Made by a program: the position numbers and the translations under genes
NCBI RefSeq assembly: GCF_007741475.1
Contig: NZ_CP036261.1
Location: 744,001 to 808,000, forward strand
Source of the DNA: Rosistilla ulvae
Lineage (GTDB): Bacteria > Planctomycetota > Planctomycetia > Pirellulales > Pirellulaceae
DNA length: 64,000 nucleotides
Reading direction: 5' to 3'
Notes under the pieces: generated by a model
Database searches by the model: none
What the model was told of the DNA's origin: nothing
The model's input: only the letters and a program-made list of their open reading frames with translations
In this document: positions 36,601 through 48,600 of the stretch, piece after piece
Layout: each line of letters begins with the position of its first letter
How positions within the stretch are numbered: position 1 is the stretch's first letter

Positions 36601-39600
36601 GCACTGCCAAAGTTTTGGTCGGTGATCCGTACAAAGGAGATGCGATCGTTGGGGCCAAAGCCATAGCGGTCGATGTCGATCTGGTTGTTGCCACCCACCG
36701 CGGTGCCAACGCTGACGAAGTTCACGCCGTCGATGCTGACTTCGACGCTGACCGGTTCGGCATTGCCGACTTCGAAGATTTCGAGATCGGGCGATGCGTC
36801 GCCGCTGCCGACCAATCGGTTGTCGACAAATTGGACCGTGATCGATCCACCGCCGCCAAGCGAAACGGCCCCCTGCCCTGCGTTAGGTGTTGGTTCGGCG
36901 GTTCCGCCGGTGTAGTTGGGGACGCCCAGGCTGTTGCCAGAAATCTGCAGCCCCAGCGCTGGCGGGGTCGTTGTGCTAGGGTCGTACTGGACAACGACAT
37001 CAGCAAACGAAATGCTTCCCTGCGAGTAGACGGTGCCGCCATAGGTCGCCTCTTCCGGAGTCGACGTTGGGCTGATCGTGCCGCCGACGATCGTGTTGTT
37101 GACGATTCGGTCGTATGCAATCATCGATCGTTGAGAACCGTTGGCCGTGTCGATCCCGACGACGTTGATGCCACCTGCATCGTTGAATGCCAGCAGATTG
37201 CTTTGCACGACAACGCCTGGTGCCAGCCCCGCGTGAACGATGCCCGCGGCGTCGACATAGGAGTTCAATTCGACCAAGTTCTTTGGATACTTGAACTTGC
37301 CCACGTCGTTGCCGTGGTCCAATTCGATACCAAAGTTGGCAGAGTACGAAACCGATACGCCTTCGATCTTGATGACACCCTGTTCTTCGCTGCCGGTGTT
37401 CGCGTCGCCGCGGCGATCGAATGCCAAGGTTTGCGTCGGTTGGCCAAACAGGGAGACGGTAGGCAGTTCATCGGTACCCGGTTTTCGCGAGTCGCCCAAA
37501 ATTTGGGACGACAGTTGCGAGAGGTTTTCGGTGATGTTGACGTTGCCCGACAGGTTGATTCGGAAGTCGCCAATGGCGGCCGCGTCGGCCGAAGTTTCGC
37601 CGCTGGAACCGAGTGCGCTGATATCCAACAAAGCTTGGACCTCAGGCAAATTGATCGCGTCGGTGATCTTCGCGGCGATGTCGGCAGCCGAATCGGGGAC
37701 CGATTCGCCACTGATCGGATTGACCACGCCGGTGTTGTAATAGATCGGTACGTTGCCTTCCAGCGGTTCGATTCCCGAGCTCTCGTTCACGAATTCAAAG
37801 GTGATCGTCGTCTGCCCGTCGTTGAGCGTGAAGCTGAGGCGGGTATCGGTATCGATGTCTAACAGCGTTGGATCGCTGTTGCGAAGTTGAATCAGTTCCT
37901 CGAGAGCGGTTGCCGCAGCGTCCAGATCGGTCGCGCTGATCGCTTCCAGCGTGACGCCTTGGACCAGGCGGTCGTTGGTGTCGAACGATCGGAACAGCGT
38001 GGCCGGTTCGGTGGGGAAGCCAGCAAGTACGTATTCGCTGGCACCACGGATTTCCAGTTGGTATTCGCCCGTTTGCGTGACAGCGAAGTCGGCGCCATCG
38101 AGATCGAAACCATTGTTCGCGACAAAGTCATTAAACACCCCGGCGGAGGTAACAAATTCACCTCGCTCGCGGAAGCCGATGATGAAATCGTCCAGATAGA
38201 CGCCGCGGTGGTCGTTGTCGCGAGCCATCTCAACCGTCGGGGCCCCAAATGCGTCTCCGGTTCGTACCGGAATGCTCAATGGGCCGGCACTGTTGATCGA
38301 CAGTCCTGGCAGCGTCAGTACGGCACCTTGTTGTGTCACGATCTGGCCGTCGCCCAGCGTCTGACTGATCGCGTCGGCAATCGCCGTTGCAACCTCGGCT
38401 GGCGTCATGTCGCGGTTGATCAATACGGGGATTCCGCTGGCACCGTCGTTGCCCGTCACTTGGATCGAACTGGACGCGGAGAACTCTGCGTCGCCGGTGC
38501 CGTTCAAAATCACTTGGTTGCCAGTGACACGAATGTCGTAAGGTCGCGTGCTTTCGATGTTCAGCGAATAAGCACCGCTCTTGCCAAACGCCCGTCCGCT
38601 AAGATTGTTGGTCGGGTCGTAGTTGCCATTTCCTTCACCGCTGATACCGATGTAGTAGGTGCCGTCGGCAGGGGCCTCAAACGTGATCACCGTTTGGCCG
38701 TCGACCGAGACTTCACGCTCCAGTTCCATCCCTTGATCGTTGAACAGTCGGGCGATCGGGTTCAATCCCGGTGCGGTCGCGACTTCGTCGATCGTCAACA
38801 GGATGGTCTGCCCTTCGGCCAGTTCCAATCGCAACATGTCGACATCGAGACTGCTGATGCTGCCGTCGGAAGTGCCGATCGATCCAGTCGAGGTGACCGT
38901 GGTCATCGCACCAGGTAGATCGACAGGATTGGCAGTGCCAAAGTTGTCGTTGACCTGCGACGCGTCGGCGTCGGTGTCGTAGTCGACGTTTGTCGAATTC
39001 GTGTAGTTGGCAATCGCATCGCGAAGCGATTGAGCGATTTCATCACCCGTCTGCGTTACGCTGTACTCAACCGGTACCAAGGGGCTGGCGACTGTCGTCG
39101 CATCGGTGGTGAATTGGTAGACCACGTCGTCGATGGTGATCGTTTCACCTTCGACGATCTGATTGCCATCGGGAATGACCAACAGTGGCGAGAGGACAAA
39201 TTCGTAATCTCGGCCGCTGACCCGGAAGCGATCGCCATCGAGAATGTCTTCGCCCGCAACCGCTTGCAGCTGGGCTTGGCCAAATTCGAGGCTTCCCGAA
39301 GTGCTGAATTCAAATCGCAGCTTCAGGTCTTTGAGGCCCGCGTATTCATCCAATGGGATGCGGGCTTGTCGCCATGTTCCGGTGTTGTCAAAAGTCTCTT
39401 GGGCTTCATCCAACGCCTGAATTTCTAAGTCGGAAAGATTCGGGTTGTTGACGCTTGCAGTGGCCGAATCGCTGTTGGTCGACAGCAGGTATTCGGTGCC
39501 GTTTTCATCGACCAGATAGACTCGCAGCGAATCTTCTAACTGCCGATCGCCATCGCTGTCGGTTTCCAAGAAGTAATTGAAGTAGAACGTCGGCAGGTCG

Positions 39601-42600
39601 GCAGAGTTGTAGCCTTCCAAGCTGAACGCGTTGCTGACGATCTCGCCGTGGGCACCGCCAGCAAAGTCGTAGGTTCCGTTGACCGTGCTGCCATCGACGC
39701 GAGTTGTCCGCGCGTTGAGAGTGCCTGTGGAAATGGCATCGTCCAAGCCGAAGTACCAACTGGTTCCGCCAGCCGACGAATTCCGCGTGTCGTTAAACGT
39801 TGAGTTGATGCCGTGCCCAGGCAGCGTGATCGGAGTCGGGCTGCCAGCGAAGGTATCGCCGGTGACGTGCCAGAGGTTGTAATCGAGGTTGCTGAAGTCG
39901 AAGCCGGTCGCTCCGAAGACTCCAGTCGAGATCCGCGAGCTGCCGTTGGCAAAGACTGGCTGCAATTCACCACGCGTGTTGAATGCGTAGATGTCGCCGT
40001 TGCCGGTGATACCAAACAATAGGTCGGCGTATTTGCCACCCTCGACATTCTCTGGTCCAGCGCTCAGGCCGGTGAAGTTGATCCCCAGCAGATCGGTCGC
40101 GGTTTCCACGTAAGCGCCGATGCTGTCGACGAACCACGCCTGGGCTGGTGAGGTGAATTGGGAGTCGATCCGGTACAAACCGCCTTGGTTGCTGACCGCG
40201 TAGAGGTCGGCACCTGGTGTGACGACGCCGTTGACGATCTCGCTCGGCGTGGCGATGCCGGTGACCGTTCCGCCAGGAGCGATGCCGGCAACCGTCAACG
40301 GATTGTTAGCGGACAACACGTTGGCGCCATTGAAGACCACGGTGTTGCCGTCGACCGCTGCGCTGACACTGGTCAATAGGCCAGAATCGACAGCGGCTTG
40401 GATCGCATCGACGATTCGAGTTCCGATCTCTGCGGCGGTATCATCGACGTCGAAGGGGATCACTGTCGGGCCGCCCGCGGTGTTGGCGGTGCCAACGATC
40501 GAAATCGCTGCGCCGACACCCAGCGGTGTGTCGAGATCGAGGTCGATGTCGGGATTGTCGGTAAAGTCGATTCGCGTTCCCGCGGTGGCAATTGCGATTT
40601 GGCTGTCGCGGATCGCGGACGAGATCGCTTGTGTCAGATCCGTTGACGAAAGGTCGTCGTCGATCACGATCGCTGTGGCGTTGGTGCTGGTGATGCCATC
40701 GGCTCCCAGCGAAGTGATTCCTAGCCCGGTCGAAGGTGCGGTGCCGACAGTCCCCGTCAACACGATTTCGCCCGTGTTGGATGACGTGGCTCGAATCCCA
40801 ACTCCCGCAGCGTTGATCGCCGAGGCCAGGACGCTGGCCGCTGACCCGTCGGTGATCGCGGTTGTCAGATCGACGGCAAACAGATCGGGGCGCGAGAAGT
40901 CGCGTCCGGTGAAATCGATTCCATCGCTGTCGAATTCGAACGTGTAGGCTAGCCCGGTCGATTTGCTGGTCAACGTCACACGCGACCCCTCTTCGACGCC
41001 ACCGCTCAACGGATCGCTGGTGCCGACAACGTCCAACCGCACGCCCGTGTCGAATTCAAACAACTGGCCGCCGATCGTGATCGTCTCGCCATCTCGCAAG
41101 AAGACGCCCGAGCTGACATTGCTGCTGATCTGGATTGCCGACCCAAGGTCGAACTGGAATGGTATCGACGTGGCGCTGACAAAGTCGCGGATCGTGAAGC
41201 TGACGCCATCGGTGAGGCTTGGTGCCACGAAGCCGTTTGCATTGGCTACGCTCGCCGCGGTCACACCCAATCGCGTGCTTGGCAGATTGTTCGGGTTGCC
41301 CGTTTCGATGTAACCGCGTTCGCGTGGGTCGGTGAATCCACCGGTGTCTGCCGCTACCAGCGTCGCCCCGCCAATGCCTTGGATCAGGCCGGTGGTTGGG
41401 TTGAACTGCCACAACAGATTCTGTGTCTGGTCGACACCTACACCTGGGCCGCGATCGCCAACGATGAAGCCTCGTTCGGATCCATTGATTGCATCGAAGC
41501 TGATCGCGTTGACCGTCACGCCCGTATCGGATGGGACTACCGTTGCGGTGACATTGCCCTGCGCGTCGACCGCGATCAGCGCTTCGTTGGTGATCAGGTT
41601 GGTCCCGGTGGGCGTCAGGTCGGTCGTGTTCGCAAACCCTGTATCGATGTTGTAATAGTGCCACGAAGCATCGTCGACGACGCCGTTGGAGTTGTAACCA
41701 AAGATGTCGCCGTTGGGGCGGATCGCGATGTCGTTGAACTCTTGGCCGGTGGTCGAACCGATGACTCCGTATTGCTGTCCGGTGTAGGCGTTGACCAAGC
41801 GGATGTTGTCCGTCGATCCGCCCGTGCTGACGTACAGTTTGAGATCGTTCAGCGTCAGCCCCGTCGCAGCGGTGGCCGGGTCGAACAGCAGCGTCTGCAA
41901 CACGGTTGGGGCGGCGGTGCTGCCACCGATCGATCCGACGTGGTCTTCGACGATACGGATGATCGATTCGGCCGGTTCCAGACGAACCAGAGGATTGGTT
42001 GCCGCAGCGGTGGTGAATTGATCCAGCACCGACGGCATGTTGTTTATACCGCTGATCGCAACATAGTAGGTCTGCGAGGTTCCTTCGCCGATCAGTTCGA
42101 CGGGCCCAATGAACGGATCGGCGTTGCCGGTCGAACCGCGCGAGAGCGACGTGAAGTCGGACGAATTGGGGTTGCCCGGTTGGTCGTCGGCGACGTTGCT
42201 GTCGAGTCCAGTCAGGATCAGTTGTCCGGTTTCGTCGAAGACCCAGATCGAGAAATCGCCCCGGCCCAAGCCATCGGCGTAGTCCAGATCGAAGATCGTC
42301 GAAACGTAGTTCTCCAGGCCGCTTTGAGTGGTTACGCCCGAGATCGAAAATTCGAACCAATCGATGTCGGTCGCCGAACTGATCGCACCGGCCACGGACA
42401 ATTGGTCGCTCGAATTTGGATCGGTTTGCGTACCATAAGGGCCCAGCGGTTGGGCGGTCGCCAGCGTGTCGTTGTTGTCGTCGCCGTTTTGGTCGATGAA
42501 TTCAACCGCATCGCCCAACAGCGGCGAATTGAAAGGTTGACCGATCACGGTCACACCCGTCGTCGCATAACGAATGTCGACAAGGTTCAAGTACGAACCG

Positions 42601-45600
42601 GCGGTCTCGTCGGCTTCGGCCAAGCGGATGCTCAGTTCGTAAGGACCCGAGGTCAAACCGTCGTATTGTCCGGCGTCGATCTTCGCCCCGGTCTCGGGCG
42701 AAAAGAGTTTCGATACCGGATCGTTCAGCTGCAAATTACTGCTGCGAACGCGGACTTGGTAGGTGAAGACTTCACCGGTTTCACCTGGCAACACGACTCG
42801 CAAACCGGGGTCGTGTGGATTGGTGGAATAAAGGTCTTGAGGGGTGTCGAAGGCGGATGTGGAGGCAGGCGAGAACATCGAATTGTCCAACGAATTCACC
42901 TGGCCATTGCTGACCGTTCGCTCGAACGTCCCGGCGTTTTCATCGCGAATGATCAGATCAGAATCGAGAGCTTCGACGATCGAACCGTTGGAGATCGCCA
43001 CGATGCTATCGGAGATCTGGTCGCTATCGGAATCGCTTCCATTGGGAAGCAGACGAACGAGTTCGAGGACCGAATCGAGCGAGCTGTCGGTGCGATCGAT
43101 CTCCAACCAGACCTCGGTCCCTGCTTCGGCATCAAACGAATAGACGTCGACGTCGGAGGGTTGATCGATGTTGCCATAGACCTGGAACCCGATCCGGCGG
43201 TTCTCGCTGCCCGCTTTGACCGTGGGAGCCAGTTCGCCCAAGAATTGTGCCAATTCGATTTGGTCGTTGCGGTTCAGCGGCAGGTCGCCTTCCTGTTCCA
43301 CTGCGGCTTCGACATTCCGGTCCAAAGCGGCTTCGCGGATCACGATCCCGTCCCAGTCGCCCGGTTTGCCCAACCCGACGGTTTGGTCGAATTCGTCTTC
43401 GATCAATTCCAAGGCCGCGGTGATCGTGACGCTGGTGGAGGTTGGGTTGACCAACCAGGCATGGGCTGTCGTGGTGATTGCGGGACCGTAGATTGGCGCT
43501 GGCAGATCGGCGACTGTCGTCAACGGAATCGACGTGGTGTCGATTGTTCCCGCTGGTGTGAAGGGGAGGCTGAATTCCGGAGCGGTGATCAGGTCGGGGA
43601 ATTCGTCGGCGATCCAGCCTTCGTAATTCGCCCCGACAAGGCCCGTCCCGTTTTCGAAGGTTCCGTAGTGGCGGAAACCGACGCGTTCATCACCATCGAG
43701 GACAGTCACGCGGTAATCGTTGGTCCCGGGAGTACCTTCGGTGAACAACAGGTCGCCCGAATCGCTGGCGATGACTGGATCGTAGTAGTTGATGAAACGT
43801 AGATCGCCGAGCGGCGCGTCGCTATCGAGTGTCAGTTTTGTGATCAGGGTCGGCGAGCCATCTTGGAACGATTGTTCGATTCGCCAAGTGATCAGGCCGT
43901 TTTCGCCGGTAAACGTTCCTTCGCTGTAGACCACGTCATCGGCTAGCAAGGTCGTGGGCGTTGTGATCGTTGTGGTTCCCAGTTCGACCGCTGCACCGTC
44001 CGCTCCGACATCGATGTAGTTGAGATAATCGAACAGCGCGTTTTGTTGCTGGAAGAAGGTCGAGACACCCTGTGTCGTGACTTCATTAAATCCTCCATTG
44101 ACAGTGGCCCCGACACCGCCACCGGCGACGGGTTGGAACGAGAAGTGTCCCGGTACGGTATTCAGAACATCGTTGTCGATGATCGTGCCACGCGCCACCT
44201 CGGGGCCTGTTGGCAGCAGCGATATCGCGTTGGCGATGTCGCTGTTGCGACTGTTGTCGGTGTCGGTTTGCGGCTTCCCTTGCGTGTCGAAACCCGATCC
44301 AACGGTGTCATCGGAGATCGAGGTCAAAATCACCGATTTGCCCGGTTGCCCAATCACTTGCAACGCACCGCCGACGCGATCGGCCAAGCCGTTAAATTGG
44401 TCGGCCGATCCGGTCAGATCGCCACCGGCGATGATCGTGGCCGGGGCGATGCTGGAATCAAATTTGACAACCAAGCTGCGGTCTGGAGCACTTTCCAGAC
44501 GCAAGCCACCATACACCTCGTGGTTCGGAATCGAGATCGTGCCGCGGACAACATGCACGATATCGCTGTCGTCCCAGACACCCGCAGCAGCCAATTCGCC
44601 GCCACGAACTTCCATGCCGTTGTAGGCGTTGTTTTCCAATACGTTATCGAAGACCAACGGGCCCTGGTTCCCCAGGCTGGCGCCGAGAACCTTTTCCAGG
44701 CGTCCGGTGGTCGTTCCAAGATCGCTGACGTACGAATTGTCGAGCGAATTGAGGTCGAAGTTGAGCGCGACCGCATCGTTGTTGATGAACGTGTTCGACG
44801 CGATGATCGGCTGGGCGCCACGGACAAATACGACCGCGGGATTGTGAGTCTGCAGACCAGCGCGATCGCTGTCGCCGGTTGCAAATCCGGTACCGCTTTG
44901 TTCCAAGCGGCTGTTGGTCAAACGCAGTTCACCCTGATGAACTTCGATCGGATTGAAGAAGGCTAGCTTGCCATCGATCCGTGCGCCACCACCGGCTCCG
45001 GTGATGCGGGTGTGGTCGAGGCTGGCTTCCGCTCCGGGGCCGACGTAGATCCCTCCCCAGTCGCCCGTCAGGTCGTTCGCATCGAAAACGGTGTTGGTGT
45101 TCGCTTGGTTGGTGTTGAAGGTTCCACCACGGCCAAAGCGTTGGTCGTCCAAGCTGGTGAAGACGATCTGCTTCAGGTCGGTTCCTTCGGCGATCAACTG
45201 GGCACCTTGTTCGACCTTGATGAACGCGCCCGACAACTTGACCACGACGCCTGCATCGATCGCCAGTCGGGCATCCATGCGTGGACGCAGGTTTTCGATC
45301 AACGTCATTCCGCTGACCAATCCACTGTCGGTGAATTGGGTCGCGGTGTTGTTGGGGATCGCGGCGATCATGCGAAACGCGTCGCCGTTAAACGATCGGT
45401 AGACGCGACGTGACACGACGTTGCCGTTGAGCGACGTCGGCAGGTTGTCCAATTGGATCGCGTTGTCGTCGATATCGATTCCGGGAACAAAGGCCGCTTC
45501 GGTGGCGAAGGAGACCGAAAGTTCTTTTCCGTTGGCATCGACGTAGCTGATCTTGTATTCGTATTGACCCGCTGGGAGATCGCCACCGGCGATCGCTGTC

Positions 45601-48600
45601 AGCGTGACGTCGTCGACGTTGGGACGATTGACGTCGATCGACGTTCCGGCGGTCAAACCGTTGTCGACGAAATCGGTGCTGCTGCCGTTGAGCGTCGCTA
45701 CCAATCGGTAATCGCCGCCATCGACCGAACGATACAGTCGGCGGGCGACAAAATCTTCTCCAGCCGGAACGGTCGGCAATTGTTCCAGAAGGATCGATCC
45801 GTTGGCACCGTCGGTGATCACCGAACCGGTGGCGTTGGAGACCGGGCTTTCGTTGCCATTGGCCGTCACGTACGACAGGCGATAGCTGTATTCACCCGCC
45901 GCCAGAGTGCCTCCGGCGGTTGCTGTCAGGCGAACGATTCGTGTTGGCGGAGCGGCCGATTCGACCAACGCACCGCCAGGAGTTCCTTGGATCTCCAAGT
46001 TTTCGGCGAGCACATGGACAACGTCCAGGTCGTCGAAACGGGCTTGGACCGTCAGCTTCTCAACTCCCTGGCCGTCGCGAGTCTGCGACCGAATGAACAT
46101 CCCATTGATCGTATTGTCGATGAATTGGATATCGTAGATGTCGGGGCCAACGCGGGTGTAGTCCGGCGCCGCTTGCCCTTCCAGCAACGTGAACTTGTCG
46201 TCCTGGAACGTGTCGGCGGACGCTTCGATTGCCGCGTCGGCGCTGTAGGAGAACGTGGAGTTTGCGATCGTCGCACGCGTCTCGGAGAGTTCGACGGGGC
46301 TGATCACTTCGGGCTTCGATTCGACCAGGATCGTGCCGCCGCCATATCGGAAATCACCGTATTGAACGACGTTCAGGAAGATCCCTTCGGCTTCGTAATT
46401 GATCCGGCTCTCGTCCGCTTTGTCGACATCGGATCGGAAATCGATTCCACCCCAATCACCCTGTCGCGCTGCATTGCCACTCTGATCGCCACCGATCGTG
46501 TCGTCGGCGATCGATGTAAAGACGACGTCGCCCGAAACGGGAGTCGCGGTCGCTTGGCTGCCGTTGGCGCCAACAAACAAAGGAGTTCCCAGAACCTGCA
46601 GCGAACCGCCGCTGGCATCGACCACGGCACTGCTGCTGCCGACGCCGATCCTTGCGCGGCGGAGCTTCAAGATCGCCCCCGAATCGATCATCACCGTGAC
46701 GTCTTTGGGAACTTGGAAGCTCGATCCATCGGCCAGCGGTCGGCCGAAATCATCGAATCCGATCAGATAGGGAAGGTTGTCCCCCGTCGTTGCAAGGTTG
46801 CCATCGCCGCTTGGCAGAATCCGAATGATGTCGGTCCCCTGCGATGCAACGCCCGAGATCGCGCTGGAGATCGTGGTGACGGCCCCTTGAGCTACGCCGC
46901 TGATTGCATTGTTGACGACGGGGGTGATCGTGCCGCCATCTTTTTTGACAAACACGGTGTCGGTGAAGGCTGCCGATTCGAACCAGAAATCGAATGCCCC
47001 CCCTTGTTCGCCATCGTTGTCGCCATCGAGCGCAATGTCGTCGGTATCAGTTATCTTCGTTGGTACGGTGGGCGTTGTTGCTTCTATGTCGGGCTTGAAC
47101 GACATCCGCAATTCGTAAGCCCCTTCGCTGCGGCCGCCGATTCCGGAATCTTCGATCATCGGATCGTAGGTGTCATTGCCGCTGGCGCTGACGCCGATGA
47201 AATACGTGCCAGCGGGCAGATCGACAGTGATCTCGGAGTCTTCGCTCCAGTAATCGTCGTTGGCCGCCCATTCCTCGATCGATCCATTGGACAGTTCGCG
47301 ATACAGTCGCAGGTTGGTATCCAGCAGGCTGGCGCTGTCGGACAGACGTTCGGCAACCGTTTCGATCGTGACTTCGCCCGCCGTCGGAACGGTGAACTTG
47401 TAGAGATCGATGTCGGTGCTGTCGGGGCGGTATGCGTATTGCCCCTCGATGATGTCGCGTGGCGACGGATACAGCGGATCGGCGGTGGCGCTGATTGGCG
47501 ACAGGAAGTCCGAAACGCCGATCAGATCCTTGACCATTCCATTGGCCAATTGGAAGAACTCCTGGCCATACAAATCGTCGTCCGATTCGTCGACCAGTCG
47601 CGAATTGATCACGCCCAGATCGCTCGAAACCTCCCAGCCGGTCGTCGTGCTGGAGGTCTCGCCGACCGCGATTTGCAGCCCCATGTCGGCGCTTTCGACA
47701 AACTGCACGCCCAGGTATTGGCTGTACAGATCCAGCACCTCGCGAACTCGCTGCTTCTGCTGTTCGGTGATGTTGTTGAACAGGACCCGATCGTCGTCGA
47801 CAAAGATCGAATTCGGGTCGTCGCCGCGAAATTGCCCGAAGAAGTTGTAGTAATAGGTCGAGATGCCATCGAGCGGATCGGCTTGGGGAGCACTGTAGAT
47901 CGAAGCGTCTTCGGGGCGGAATTCCTGGACCCCTGGCGCGCTATCGCCACCTGGGAAATCGATCAGGTATTCGTTGTTCGAAACCGGAACGCCATTGATG
48001 AATTCGGTCTTGGCGATCGCCCCTTCGATCACGACCGATGAGATCGTATCGGTCGATACGATCCAGTCGTTGCGAATATCGCGAGCCTGGGCAAAACTGT
48101 CGCCAGGTTCGACGACCGCTGGCAGCACGGTGGGGCTGGTTCCGCGAACATCGGTCTCACCGACGCGTAAGCGGAGCTGTTTGACGTCCGTTCCGGGGAA
48201 CAGCGAATAGAGATCGTCGGAGAACTGTAGAACGGCGACTCCGGTGCCTGGGTTGTAGCTGACCGAAAGTGGAGTCCGCGATTGATCGTCGGCCCCCGTC
48301 TCGGTCCCTGCGGTGGAGATCAGTTGATACAACGCCGCATTGCGTGCGGACGCCGCGTCCAAGGGATCGTTGCGGTCGAAGTAAACCCAAATCTGGTCGC
48401 GCAGTTGCTGACCATTGACGATCGGCTGTGGCACAACCGCTTCGATCGTGGGAGCCAGATCGAGCGTGAACTGGATCGTCTCGTCGACGCCGTTGTTGAA
48501 TTTGTCTCCCTGTTCGTTCTGCAACGCATTGGCACTGCTGCCATCGATCTCGATGCGGTATTCGTCTTGCGGCAAATCCTCCGCGAAACGGAAGACGACT

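Noticed and set aside
33705-37862. Very long plus-strand open frame (1385 codons) opposite the 5336-aa gene, with similar ones at 41379-43802 and 45453-48041
   Set aside because: They are antisense shadows produced by GC-rich codon bias; their translations are Arg/Asp-rich without domains, while the minus-strand frame has clear domains throughout.
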